A stretch of 64,000 bases of DNA, taken from positions 1 through 64,000 of the forward strand of contig CAJOGI010000004.1 in NCBI GenBank assembly GCA_905234075.1, in the 5' to 3' direction. Each line of letters opens with the position of its first letter. Within the stretch, counting starts at the first letter, position 1. This document shows, one piece after another, positions 50,708 through 60,484 of the stretch. The position numbers were made by a program, and so were the translations under genes. Below the pieces are notes generated by a model that had not been told where the DNA came from, made no database searches, and saw only the letters and a program-made list of their open reading frames with translations. This stretch comes from an uncultured Synergistales bacterium. GTDB taxonomy: Bacteria; Synergistota; Synergistia; Synergistales; Aminobacteriaceae.

Positions 50708-52186
50708 CACCGGCTTGTTGCGAAGTACCGCGCTTCCGTTCTTGGCAAAGCCTACGGTCATTCCGGCTATGTACTTCTCAATAAACAGCGAGACTTCAGC
50801 GTCATTCATCTTCAAATCTAATTTTGACAGCGCACGGGTAATAACAGAAAAAAGATTTAATTTAGCTAAGTGGTTTTCTTCAATCTCGTGAATAACCTCC
50901 TGCAATACTGCTTCAGTTTTCAGCTCAAGATTTCCGGCCGTGAAAAACTCGTCAATATAAAAGAATTGGATATTATTATTCTGAAGCCGTTGGTAATAAG
51001 CCTGCGAACAGTTATCGTATTCAAGCATGACAAGAAATTTAATCTCCGGCGTTAATTCGATGAGCGGCCAAAAATCACAGTCGCTGGAAATTATTATAGC
51101 CGCGTCAATCGGCCTCCCGTCAGCTATGCTCTGCGCTATCTCCCTGTAAAATTTTATCGTCAATGCAACGTCAACGGCGGATTTCTCGTCCTTAACCCTG
51201 TCGGTCAAATAATATTCAAGCGGCAGATTTTCATTGCGCCTCAATGCACGCCACTGCGCAGATGTATGCTCGTCATCTACCAAAAGAATTTTAGCGACTT
51301 TGTCAATCATTCCCCTAGCATCTAAATCTTTCATTATGCCGATAACTTTGCAGGGGTCAGCGTTCTCACAGTCAACAGCAATGATAATCCGCCCTGAATT
51401 TACAAAAAAATCTTCCGGGTCCGTGATTGCCGCGTCGCCTGCCTCCGTAACTTTGCTCATGTCATAAAATTTATCCCTGTTGCGCTCATAAAGAATTGGT
51501 AAAAATTTCGCGTCGTCGCGCAAAATATTCCCGTCGCTCTCGTCAGGAGACCAATTTATAAATGACTGATAGGGGAATAAATCTCTAAATTCGCTGTAAA
51601 GTCTTGCGGCCTCTTTATTTCCTTCGATAGTGCTGCCCTTGTTGATAAAAAATAAATTTCTGATATACGGCCATTTTATCCATTCAGGCAGAAATTTCTG
51701 ACAATTGGGAACATGCGGAAGCAGATAATTATGAACGTCCACAATGTACTCATCAAGCCTGCGCCGCGCTCTTACAAAATTTATTCCGTCCTCCTCAAGA
51801 CCCTGCAAAGCGTCCTGCGGCACTAAATCGGGAATGGCATCAATATTTTTTATGTCGGAGTTCATCTCCGTTAATATCGCTTTGAAATTTCTTTGTAATT
51901 TTGTTCTGAGCCTGCAAAGATTTCTGACTATCCGCGCCTCCCTGTCCTGATTTAATTCATCGTAAATGCTTCGATAAAACTGCGGTGTCATGTTTTCAAT
52001 TTGTCCCTGCCCGACACCGAAATATTTATCATCAATGCCGATTAAAAAAGCTATTTTTGAAACTATCTCGCGTTTTGTTTTGGAATTTTCTGCTGATATT
52101 CTGTTCGTCGGAAGATTTTCCGAAAAGTTCTGCAGTGATGCAAGTTTATCGTCGTCTAACATACTGCTTATGCTAAAGTCGCTCAT
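50696..52186 (-). CDS. Large protein with a NYN/PIN-like nuclease domain
   Basis: A 496-aa soluble protein. The N-terminal half (about residues 1-235) is helical and not recognised. The middle (about 248-400) looks like a NYN domain of the PIN fold: IIIAVDCENADP gives the first Asp, DVALTIKFYREI the central Asp, and AIIISSDCDFWPLIELTPEI the pair of Asp residues. These acidic residues are where a metal-dependent RNase or DNase would bind. The C-terminal part is again unassigned. NYN proteins cut RNA or act in defence, but no partner is seen. It has its own AAGGACG site. Its 3' end overlaps comEC by 12 bases. Confidence 0.7.
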   Translation of the reverse strand: MSDFSISSMLDDDKLASLQNFSENLPTNRISAENSKTKREIVSKIAFLIGIDDKYFGVGQGQIENMTPQFYRSIYDELNQDREARIVRNLCRLRTKLQRNFKAILTEMNSDIKNIDAIPDLVPQDALQGLEEDGINFVRARRRLDEYIVDVHNYLLPHVPNCQKFLPEWIKWPYIRNLFFINKGSTIEGNKEAARLYSEFRDLFPYQSFINWSPDESDGNILRDDAKFLPILYERNRDKFYDMSKVTEAGDAAITDPEDFFVNSGRIIIAVDCENADPCKVIGIMKDLDARGMIDKVAKILLVDDEHTSAQWRALRRNENLPLEYYLTDRVKDEKSAVDVALTIKFYREIAQSIADGRPIDAAIIISSDCDFWPLIELTPEIKFLVMLEYDNCSQAYYQRLQNNNIQFFYIDEFFTAGNLELKTEAVLQEVIHEIEENHLAKLNLFSVITRALSKLDLKMNDAEVSLFIEKYIAGMTVGFAKNGSAVLRNKPVLKY

Positions 52187-52229
52187 AATATTTTTTGTAT
52201 CGTCCTTTCTTGCTATATTTTAATTTCAA

Positions 52230-52267
52230 TTAAGAGTTAAGAGTTAAGATAAGAGTTAAGAGTTATA
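52230..52267. repeat. Heptad-like repeat TTAAGAG between YitT and NYN genes (site 8)
   Basis: Five tandem units of the TTAAGAG type on the plus strand, a variant of the TTAGGAG family. Here it is antisense to both neighbouring genes. The YitT stop codon (52263-52265) lies inside it. Confidence 0.65.
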
Positions 52268-53147
52268 AGGATTTCCAGCTCTTGAAGCCCTTGCCTAAGA
52301 CTTCCGAAGCGTCGCAGATTGATACAAATGCCCTCTCATCTTTCTCTTTCAAAAATTTCTTGAGCATTACGACATGACGAGGCGACAAAAGCGTGAACAA
52401 AATCGGCCTCTCCTGCCCTGTATATGCGCCTTTGCCCTCAATGCGCGTTACGCCCTTGCCCAAAGAAGTTATAAAATTGCTGACTTCATCAGGAATATTT
52501 GTAATTATTACGGCCTGTTTGCGCTTGTCAAAGTTATGCGTTACGCTGTCAACAGTTATTCCGTTCACATAAAGCCCTACAGCACCATAGACGACCGACT
52601 CAAGACCTATAACGCCGATTGACAGACCCAAAATAAAAAAGTTTATAAAAATCGAAAAACGCCCGATTTCAATTCCGTAGCGTCTTCTAAGGGCCGCCGC
52701 TAAAATATCCGTTCCGCCCCCTGAGCCTCCGACGTTGAGCATTAAGCCGCCGGCTGTGCCCTTCAATACTCCGACTATAACCGTAGCCATAAATTTGTCA
52801 TCAGGAAGCGGCAGCGGATACTCATCAAAGATTGAAAGCCCCGCCGAAAACGTCATTATCGCAAGCACGGTCAAAGCTAAAAATCTAATATTAAGGTCTT
52901 TATGCGCCCACCAGACTAATAAAATATTTCCCGTCAAAATTACCCAGTTAGGCGAAATTCCGAACATGTAATTAGTCAAAACTGCAATGCCCGACACGCC
53001 TAAATCAGGAAATCGATAATGAAGCGTGAAATAATTTACCGCGAAGGCTTGAATTAAACTTGCTATTATTATGACTAGAACGGCCTTCCAGTCCTCTTTA
53101 ATTATTTTTACTGTATGTGTATAAAGTGATAGAAAAAAATTTTTCAA
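52263..53147 (-). CDS. YitT family membrane protein
   Basis: A 294-aa protein of the YitT family. Five to six membrane segments span about residues 20-200, containing LGVSGIAVLTNYMFGISPNW and GGLMLNVGGSGGGTDILAAAL. A C-terminal cytosolic DUF2179 domain (about 215-285) reads RIEGKGAYTGQERPILFTLLS. The function is not known; the C-terminal domain has a PII-like fold in solved relatives. The start is a TTG at 53147 behind GGGGG. It follows the dnaK terminator and so has its own transcript. Confidence 0.88.
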   Translation of the reverse strand: MKNFFLSLYTHTVKIIKEDWKAVLVIIIASLIQAFAVNYFTLHYRFPDLGVSGIAVLTNYMFGISPNWVILTGNILLVWWAHKDLNIRFLALTVLAIMTFSAGLSIFDEYPLPLPDDKFMATVIVGVLKGTAGGLMLNVGGSGGGTDILAAALRRRYGIEIGRFSIFINFFILGLSIGVIGLESVVYGAVGLYVNGITVDSVTHNFDKRKQAVIITNIPDEVSNFITSLGKGVTRIEGKGAYTGQERPILFTLLSPRHVVMLKKFLKEKDERAFVSICDASEVLGKGFKSWKSL

Positions 53148-53194
53148 ATTCTAAATTCCCCCTTTGAAAATTATATTAGCACAGAGCAAAAAGC

Positions 53195-53237
53195 AAAAAA
53201 AAATTAGGGGTCAGGATTTTTCATGCCTAACTCCTAA
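53195..53237 (-). terminator. Terminator after dnaK, right arm from a heptad repeat
   Basis: Read leftward, TTAGGAGTTAGG (53237-53226) pairs with CCTGACCCCTAA (53215-53204) through two G-T pairs, then nine T. The 5' arm of the stem is part of the heptad repeat at 53226-53253. Confidence 0.7.
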
Positions 53238-53253
53238 TTCCTAACTCTTAACT
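53226..53253. repeat. Heptad repeat after dnaK (site 9)
   Basis: On the minus strand TTAAGAG, TTAGGAA, TTAGGAG and TTAGG follow the dnaK stop, in sense orientation, and enter the terminator stem. Confidence 0.7.
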
Positions 53254-53259
53254 GAAAAT

Positions 53260-55098
<1,839 letters not shown>

Positions 55099-55123
55099 TC
55101 ATTTCTCCTTTTTATCTTTTATC

Positions 55124-55666
55124 TTAATTTTTATTTTCATTAACTGCTTTTCCAACTGTTACCTGCGCCGGACGCAGCACTCTGTCTTTAGTTCTGTAGC
55201 CTTTTAATCTTTCAGTAATGACTTGTCCGTCAAGCTCCGGGTCGTCAACTTCTTCAGTGCCTGCCGCGTCATGAAGTGTCGGGTCAAATTTTTCGCCCTG
55301 CGCTTTTATCGCGTTTACTCCTAAGTTTTCAAGAGCGTTTATAAACTGCCTCTGCACCATTTCAACGCCCGTTACGATTGTTTTTGCGTCTTCGGCGTTT
55401 GCAGCACTCAAAGCCCTGTCTAGGTTGTCAAGCACCGGCAGAATTTCTATAACTGCTTCTTCTTTAGCGCGCTGTCTTGTCTCCTGACGCTCTTTAATCG
55501 CACGCTGACGGTAATTATAAAAATCAGCCCTTGCCACCGCTAAATCATGCTCAAGCTCTTTTATTTTTGCTCCTAAATCGACTTCAGGCTCCTGCGCTTC
55601 TTCTTTATTTTCTGTTTCTGTCTCTATTTCTTGTTCGTTAGCTTCTTCTTTATTATTTTCCTGCAC
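55124..55666 (-). CDS. grpE: GrpE, nucleotide exchange factor
   Basis: A 180-aa cofactor that releases ADP from DnaK. A Glu-rich N-terminus (about residues 1-35) precedes a long helix (IKELEHDLAVARADFYNYRQRA, given by its ends IKELEHDLAV and FYNYRQRA). The C-terminal beta domain reads FDPTLHDAAGTEEV and GQVITERLKGYRTKDRVLRPAQVTV, shown here only from VITERLKGYR to PAQVTV. A GTG start at 55666 is used because the heptad-derived AGGAG/TTAGGAA lies just upstream. Confidence 0.95.
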   Translation of the reverse strand: MQENNKEEANEQEIETETENKEEAQEPEVDLGAKIKELEHDLAVARADFYNYRQRAIKERQETRQRAKEEAVIEILPVLDNLDRALSAANAEDAKTIVTGVEMVQRQFINALENLGVNAIKAQGEKFDPTLHDAAGTEEVDDPELDGQVITERLKGYRTKDRVLRPAQVTVGKAVNENKN

Positions 55667-55667
55667 T

Positions 55668-55703
55668 TCCTAACTCCTACCTCCTAACTCCTAACTCCTA
55701 CCT
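55668..55703. repeat. Heptad repeat between hrcA and grpE (site 10)
   Basis: Five tandem TTAGGAG/GTAGGAG units on the minus strand fill the whole hrcA-grpE gap and end as the grpE ribosome binding site. Confidence 0.75.
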
Positions 55704-55705
55704 GA

Positions 55706-56713
55706 TTAAACCTTGTCTTCATTAAGCGCATCGGCGACGCTTTCAAGAACGCTTATAGATTTTTCATAGTCCATTCTGAGCGGCCCTATTAAGCCTAAAA
55801 CGGCTTTTTGCTGTCTTGGCCGTGCCGGAATTAAAATCATGGCGTTCTCTTCCATTCCTTCAGTCTCGTTTTCCGCACCCAGCGAAATTTTCAGGGCTGA
55901 GCTTTTTCTGCATTTCTCAATCATGTTCGCCAGCGGCTTTTCCTGCTCTAGAATATTCAAGACTGCCTGCAACTTTGATAACGCCTGAAAATGCGGCATA
56001 TTCAATATCTGACGCGCTCCGGAACTGAAGAATTTATAATTCTGCTCCGTCAAAAATTTATCAAGAGCCCCGATTGCTTCCTGACACGACAGCTCCGTCT
56101 CTTCAAGCCCGTTCAGAACGTATTGATACAAAGCCTCGCGGACTTCGCTCCATGAATGACCGCTAGCTACCGTGTTAATACGCCGCGTCAGCTCTTCTAA
56201 AGTGTCTGCGTCAATGTCATAAGGCAGATTAAACTGCGAATGATGAACAAGTCCGCCCTTCAAAACTATCAGGGCTAAAACATTGCTTCCGCCCATAAGC
56301 ATTAAATCAATGTGCCGTATCTCCGCGTCGTCAAGCGTGGGCACAGCAGCAACAGCCACGCAGTTCGTCAATCTTGCCATGAGGTGAGTTACGTGGTTGA
56401 GAAGTTCCTCAATTCCGCTCTTGCTGCCGAGTATTTCACGCTTTATATCGGCCTCGTGCGAATGACTGCGTGCCCGTGCCGTTACAGAATCAACATAAAC
56501 ACGATACGCCCTCGCCGTCGGAAGCCTCCCCGATGAGGTGTGAGGCTGATAAAAATATCCAAGCTCTTCAAGGTCCGCCATCTCATTTCTTATCGTCGCA
56601 GGGCTCAAACCCTTTATATATTTCTTTACAATCGTACGAGACCCGGCAGGCTCTCCCGTCTTGATATATTCATACACTACAGCAAGAATTATGCTTAATT
56701 GCCTCTCTGTCAT
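55706..56713 (-). CDS. hrcA: HrcA, heat-inducible transcription repressor
   Basis: A 335-aa repressor of heat-shock operons that binds CIRCE. The N-terminal winged helix has GEPAGSRTIVKKY and LSPATIRNEMADLEELGYFYQPHTSSGR, given here as LSPATIRNEMADLEELG. A GAF-like inserted-dimerisation core follows. A near-consensus CIRCE lies 36 bases before its start, so it should repress its own operon and be released on heat stress with help from GroEL. GGAGGTG precedes the ATG. Confidence 0.95.
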   Translation of the reverse strand: MTERQLSIILAVVYEYIKTGEPAGSRTIVKKYIKGLSPATIRNEMADLEELGYFYQPHTSSGRLPTARAYRVYVDSVTARARSHSHEADIKREILGSKSGIEELLNHVTHLMARLTNCVAVAAVPTLDDAEIRHIDLMLMGGSNVLALIVLKGGLVHHSQFNLPYDIDADTLEELTRRINTVASGHSWSEVREALYQYVLNGLEETELSCQEAIGALDKFLTEQNYKFFSSGARQILNMPHFQALSKLQAVLNILEQEKPLANMIEKCRKSSALKISLGAENETEGMEENAMILIPARPRQQKAVLGLIGPLRMDYEKSISVLESVADALNEDKV

Positions 56714-56748
56714 TTTTTTTCACTCACCTCCATTTTTATTTCTTATTT

Positions 56749-56775
56749 TTAGCACTCACATATAACGAGTGCCAT
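56749..56775 (-). promoter_or_regulatory. CIRCE operator of the hrcA-grpE-dnaK operon
   Basis: Plus-strand TTAGCACTC (56749-56757), nine bases, then GAGTGCCAT (56767-56775). The consensus is TTAGCACTC-N9-GAGTGCTAA, so one arm is perfect and the other has two mismatches at its outer end. Confidence 0.92.
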
Positions 56776-56793
56776 TAATTTTTAACGCTGATA

Positions 56794-56822
56794 AGATTAG
56801 CAGAGCAAAATTAAAATGTCAA
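56794..56822 (-). promoter_or_regulatory. Promoter of the hrcA operon
   Basis: On the minus strand a perfect TTGACA (56822-56817), 17-base spacer and TAATCT (56799-56794). Transcription would begin near 56786, placing the CIRCE at about +11 to +37, where a repressor would block it. Confidence 0.8.
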
Positions 56823-56853
56823 CAGGGGGATGAAATAAAAAAGAGGGATTAAA

Positions 56854-56884
56854 CCTCCTACCTCCTACCTCCTAATTCCTACCT
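56854..56884. repeat. Heptad repeat after the second Mrr-like gene (site 11)
   Basis: On the minus strand GTAGGAA, TTAGGAG, GTAGGAG and GTAGGAGG follow the Mrr-like stop by three bases, in sense orientation. A short GAGG/CCTC hairpin and six T after it (near 56840) may be a weak terminator. Confidence 0.7.
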
Positions 56885-56887
56885 GAA

Positions 56888-57415
56888 TTAAATTTTGTCG
56901 TAGTCGCTGAATGCGTTAGGGTCGATTGATTTTATTTCGACAACTTCTTTGACGTTCATGCAGAAATTATGAACAATCATGAGGCGTGCTAAAATATTTC
57001 CGTCGATTAAAATTATTTTTTTTTCTTTCGCGTAGTCTTGAGCCGGTTTTGAAAATCCTGCGTTAGTAACGAGAAGGCCGCGTCCTGCTTTTCTTGCCAC
57101 AGCGTCGCCGAAGCTCTGCATACTCCAGCTCGTTATTATTGAGCCTTTATCAAGTTTTCTAGTCTGAATATAAATCGGTCTGTAGCCCGGCCCGTCTTCT
57201 ATTATTAGTCCGTGAATGGCCGATGAGCCTATGCGCCGTCTTGCGTTTTTATAGACCTCGTAGCCCATGCGTAAAAGCAGGTCAGTAATAAGCTGCTCAA
57301 AACCCGCTGCAGAAAGTCCGCTGACCCTTTGCAGGATTTGAGAGACTAAATTTTCATAGTCCGATGCTTCGCCGCTGCTTAGAAGATTAAAATTAAATTC
57401 AGAACGCTCATTCAT
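56888..57415 (-). CDS. Short Mrr-like protein with altered active site
   Basis: A 175-aa paralogue of the C-terminal domain of the gene at 1119-2171, without the winged helix or acidic linker. The domain begins with AGFEQLITDLLLRMGYEVYKNA (given by AGFEQLITDLLLRMGYEV). It reads AIHGLIIED and PIYIQTRK at the positions where Mrr nucleases have GIDG and YIQAK, and ends LIDGNILARLMIVHNFCMN. Both paralogues finish with ELKSID or EIKSID, then FSEY or FSDY. The shared His-for-Asp and Arg-for-Lys changes suggest a distinct Mrr subfamily rather than decay. It is not in an operon with hrcA, which has its own promoter. Confidence 0.72.
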   Translation of the reverse strand: MNERSEFNFNLLSSGEASDYENLVSQILQRVSGLSAAGFEQLITDLLLRMGYEVYKNARRRIGSSAIHGLIIEDGPGYRPIYIQTRKLDKGSIITSWSMQSFGDAVARKAGRGLLVTNAGFSKPAQDYAKEKKIILIDGNILARLMIVHNFCMNVKEVVEIKSIDPNAFSDYDKI

Positions 57416-57504
57416 AAGTGAAAATTATACTCGAAAAATTTTTTTTGTTTTAGGCTATAATGCACGTGAAAAATTTTTAATATTGGAGTTTTTATTTTTT
57501 ATTC

Positions 57505-58476
57505 ATGAAAAAAAATATTGCTTTTGTCTATGACAGCCAGAGCGTCTATGGGATTGAAGACTGTTTGAGCTATTCGGATTTCTGCTACGATGACGAGGCA
57601 GAATATTTCAAAAAGAGTCTTGAAAGTTTAGGCGGCTATGACGTAACACTGTTCTGCGGCATAAAAAATTTTTTTGATGCTTACAACAGCGGCAAAAAAT
57701 TCGACATGATTTTTAATAAATGCGAGGGCTTCGGCACCAGAAACCGCGAGGGACTTTTTCCAGCCCTCTTAGAGTTTTATAACATTCCTTTCGTAGGCAC
57801 TGACGCTTACGGGCTTTCACTTTCGCTCAATAAATTTCACACAAAGCTGATCGCAGAATATTATGAAATTCCTATTCCTAAGTTTGAATTAATTAGCAGA
57901 CTTGAAGACATTGAAAAGACAGCCTCTCTAAAATATCCCCTTATCGTAAAGCCGAACTCCGAAGGCAGCAGCATGGGGGTCGTGATTGTCGAAGACTCCG
58001 AAAAATTAAAGCGTGTAGTCAATGAAATTTCTGATAAATACGGCTATCCTTTAATCTGCGAAGAATATATTTACGGTCATGAAGTCAGCGTGCCAATAAT
58101 CGGAACGGGCAACAAAGCAAGAGCACTCAGCCCTATAGAATTTAAGCAGAATGACGGAAATTTTTTCCCGATTTACTCAACCGAAGCAAAATATTATTCA
58201 GGCTGCCAGACGCTTTTTTTTGATGGCTCAGAGCAGGCTAAAAAAGTCATGACTGACTCGGCACTAAAAATTTACAGGGCCTTAGGCTGCCGGGACTTCG
58301 GGAGGGCTGATTACAGAGTGCGGGGCAACGAGGCTTTTTTACTAGAGATTAACCCCCTCCCGACCTTGTCCGAGCACGGCTCTTTTGAATTATGGGCAAA
58401 TTCTAATAACAGCTCTTTTGCTGAAATATTAGAAGAAATAATTAAATCCGCCGAAGAAAGATACGGAATAAAATAA
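57505..58476 (+). CDS. D-Ala-D-Ala ligase-like ATP-grasp enzyme
   Basis: A 323-aa ATP-grasp ligase. The N-terminal domain IAFVYDSQSVYGIEDCLSYS and FDMIFNKCEGFGTRNREG resembles Ddl. The central ATP-binding parts are YPLIVKPNSEGSSMGVVIV and YPLICEEYIYGHEVSVPIIG. The metal site is GCRDFGRADYRVRG and FLLEINPLPTLSEHGSF. Ddl proper reads EINTLPGMT at this last place, so the substrate may be different: another dipeptide or an amino-acid conjugate. It starts an apparent rightward run with the following signalling genes (27 bases to the next). GGAG at 57485 is some distance from the ATG. Confidence 0.75.
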   Translation: MKKNIAFVYDSQSVYGIEDCLSYSDFCYDDEAEYFKKSLESLGGYDVTLFCGIKNFFDAYNSGKKFDMIFNKCEGFGTRNREGLFPALLEFYNIPFVGTDAYGLSLSLNKFHTKLIAEYYEIPIPKFELISRLEDIEKTASLKYPLIVKPNSEGSSMGVVIVEDSEKLKRVVNEISDKYGYPLICEEYIYGHEVSVPIIGTGNKARALSPIEFKQNDGNFFPIYSTEAKYYSGCQTLFFDGSEQAKKVMTDSALKIYRALGCRDFGRADYRVRGNEAFLLEINPLPTLSEHGSFELWANSNNSSFAEILEEIIKSAEERYGIK

Positions 58477-58502
58477 AAAATTTTTCATAGCGAGGTTTTT
58501 TT

Positions 58503-59405
58503 ATGACGAACAAGAGAAATTTAATCATAATAGCAGCTGCCATTGTCGCTATAGCGTTCGCGTTTATGAGCTACAACACAGGAAATAAGAAAAAAGATTT
58601 TTTAGACTCTGGAGTACTAGGCTATCTCGGAATGACTGAAGAGGAATTTCAAGAGGGCTTTAACGAGTTAAGAGAATTTATGCTTTCTCCGGACAATCAG
58701 GCAAAGTTTGAAAAAGAATCCCTAAGAAGTTACGCGAAAGAACATCGCCGCAATTTTCATTTCTACAATTCTTTAATGGCTCTGATGATGGACTTGAAAG
58801 CCGGAAAACTTGACGAAATAATCTTGCCCGAAAGCGTAGGTCTATATCTCCTAAGCCGAAACAGTTTTTACCGTGATGTTCAATCTATAGAAGTCTTAGA
58901 GTCAGGCATCTGCTTCGGCTTTAGAGAGGACAACGAAGAACTGCGGCAGAATTTTGATAAAATCATTAATGACATGGAAGCTGACGGCACTCTTGAAAAG
59001 TTAAGAAATACATACGTGAGCATCAGCGCAAGAGACCCAGCCCCGAAACGTCCACATAATTTTGAAGCCGCTGACACATTAAAAGTCGTGGTAACAGGGG
59101 ACATGCCGCCTATTGATATGTTCGCAGGGGACGGAAAACCCACAGGCTACAATACGGCAATACTAGCGGAAATCGGCAAGAGGCTCGAAAAAAATATTGT
59201 TTTCGTTAATACCGATGCAGGAGGACGCGCAGCAGCTTTGTCGTCAGGACGCGCCGACGTTGTTTTCTGGTACAGGGTAACTCAGAGCAAAATTGAAGGC
59301 CCTGACCCGTTAGACGAGTTCTTCAAGGACGCTCCGAACGGGGTGATTTTATCAAGACCGTATTACTCGTGGGGCCGCGAAATAGTAATCAGAATGAAAG
59401 ACTGA
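58503..59405 (+). CDS. Membrane-anchored protein with permuted or chimeric SBP_bac_3 domains
   Basis: A 300-aa protein with one N-terminal membrane anchor (about residues 6-23) and an outside domain. The first half (about 80-170) looks like the end of an amino-acid-binding protein: ALMMDLKAGKLDEIILPES, then ICFGFREDNEELRQNFDKI and EADGTLEKLRNTYV. The second half (about 190-300) looks like its beginning: LKVVVTGDMPPIDMFAGDGK, then GYNTAILAEIGKRLEKNIVF and SRPYYSWGREIVIRM at the hinge. The usual order is therefore reversed. It may sense a solute and pass the signal to the genes after it; no transport partners are present. Confidence 0.6.
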   Translation: MTNKRNLIIIAAAIVAIAFAFMSYNTGNKKKDFLDSGVLGYLGMTEEEFQEGFNELREFMLSPDNQAKFEKESLRSYAKEHRRNFHFYNSLMALMMDLKAGKLDEIILPESVGLYLLSRNSFYRDVQSIEVLESGICFGFREDNEELRQNFDKIINDMEADGTLEKLRNTYVSISARDPAPKRPHNFEAADTLKVVVTGDMPPIDMFAGDGKPTGYNTAILAEIGKRLEKNIVFVNTDAGGRAAALSSGRADVVFWYRVTQSKIEGPDPLDEFFKDAPNGVILSRPYYSWGREIVIRMKD

Positions 59406-59483
59406 CAGTAATATTTAAGCCTATTTTATTCGGACGATAAAAATAAATTAATCGTGTAATATAATTAACTCCGTTATGTAGTT

Positions 59484-60131
59484 ATGGAGGTGAAAGTCGA
59501 ATTGATAACAGAACACGTTAAAATTTCAAGCAGCGGCGAGGGAATGAATGAAACCTTAGTCCTCGTGGATAGATTAGCCTCATCGCAGGGGCTTGCAAAA
59601 AAACAAGCTTTTCACTTGCGGTTGCTGACTGAAGAAATGTTCAGCATGGTACGCGCCATCGCAGGAGAACTTGACGCTTATTTCTGGATTGAGCAGAATA
59701 ACCGCAGTTTTGAAATTCATCTTAAATCAAATAAAATTAATATTGATTACGAAAAACGCAGGGAGCTTCTCTCAGTTTCAACGAAGGGCGAAAATATTGC
59801 CAGACGCGGCATCATGGAAAAAGTCCGAGAACTTGTTGAAGCCGGCCTCTACGGCATGGAAGAAAGCTTGAACCTTCAGGCCAAATACGGAACAGGAATG
59901 TTCACTTCTTACGGCTTGATGACACAGCTCGACCCGGGAATAACTGACGCTGTTTATTCGTGGTCGATGCAGAAGTACCGCGACGAAATCAAGACCGAGC
60001 GAGAAGCAAATTCTGATGCTGATGAGGCATGGGACGAGCTTGAAAAATCAATCATTGCGAATATTGCCGACGATGTCCGAGTAGGCGTTTGCAAAGGCAG
60101 TTTTGAAATTATAATAGAGAAGGAATTTTAA
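59484..60131 (+). CDS. Divergent RsbW-like (HATPase fold) regulatory protein
   Basis: A 215-aa soluble protein. LAKKQAFHLRLLTEEMFSMVRAI resembles the first helix and N-box of anti-sigma kinases; quoted in short, HLRLLTEEMFSMV. Where RsbW-type kinases have EE-x-x-x-N, this protein has Met in place of Asn, and no clear D-x-G ATP box is visible. The end, VCKGSFEIIIEKEF, looks like the last strand of the fold. It sits just before two STAS genes, the usual partners. It may bind STAS proteins without phosphorylating them, or use a changed site. The ATG is at 59484 behind GTTATGGAGG-like sequence. Confidence 0.5.
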   Translation: MEVKVELITEHVKISSSGEGMNETLVLVDRLASSQGLAKKQAFHLRLLTEEMFSMVRAIAGELDAYFWIEQNNRSFEIHLKSNKINIDYEKRRELLSVSTKGENIARRGIMEKVRELVEAGLYGMEESLNLQAKYGTGMFTSYGLMTQLDPGITDAVYSWSMQKYRDEIKTEREANSDADEAWDELEKSIIANIADDVRVGVCKGSFEIIIEKEF

Positions 60132-60171
60132 TCATTCTTAAAATTAAAAAATCAGGAGGAATTTTTTTATC

Positions 60172-60468
60172 ATGTTAATCAACAAAGAAGTAAACGGCGA
60201 TTCACTCACAATCGCACTTGACGGAAGACTTGACACGACGACGGCACCCCAGCTTGAGGCGGAAATTACAAGCAGCCTTGACGGTGTTAAAAACTTCGTT
60301 ATCGACATGGAAAAACTTGTTTATGTCTCTTCGGCCGGCCTTCGCGTGCTGTTAAAGGCCCAGAAAATCATGAACAAACAGGGAAGCATGGTAATCAAAA
60401 ACGTCAGCCAGGACATCAAAGAAATTTTTGAAGTTACCGGCTTCGATGAACTTTTGAGCATCGAGTAG
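60172..60468 (+). CDS. STAS domain anti-sigma factor antagonist (first of two)
   Basis: A 98-aa STAS protein of the SpoIIAA/RsbV type. LTIALDGRLDTTTAPQLE is the typical N-terminal strand pair. The phosphorylation site is at Ser53-Ser54 in YVSSAGLRVLLKAQK, and EIFEVTGFDELLSIE closes the fold. The Ser is the residue that partner-switching kinases modify and PP2C phosphatases restore. It has a strong CAGGAGG. Sixteen bases separate it from a second STAS gene with the same central motif. Confidence 0.93.
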   Translation: MLINKEVNGDSLTIALDGRLDTTTAPQLEAEITSSLDGVKNFVIDMEKLVYVSSAGLRVLLKAQKIMNKQGSMVIKNVSQDIKEIFEVTGFDELLSIE

Positions 60469-60484
60469 TAAATAAAAATTAGCC

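Noticed and set aside
57505-58476. Naming the ATP-grasp gene ddl
   Set aside because: The substrate-site motif differs from true Ddl and the gene context is not cell-wall synthesis.
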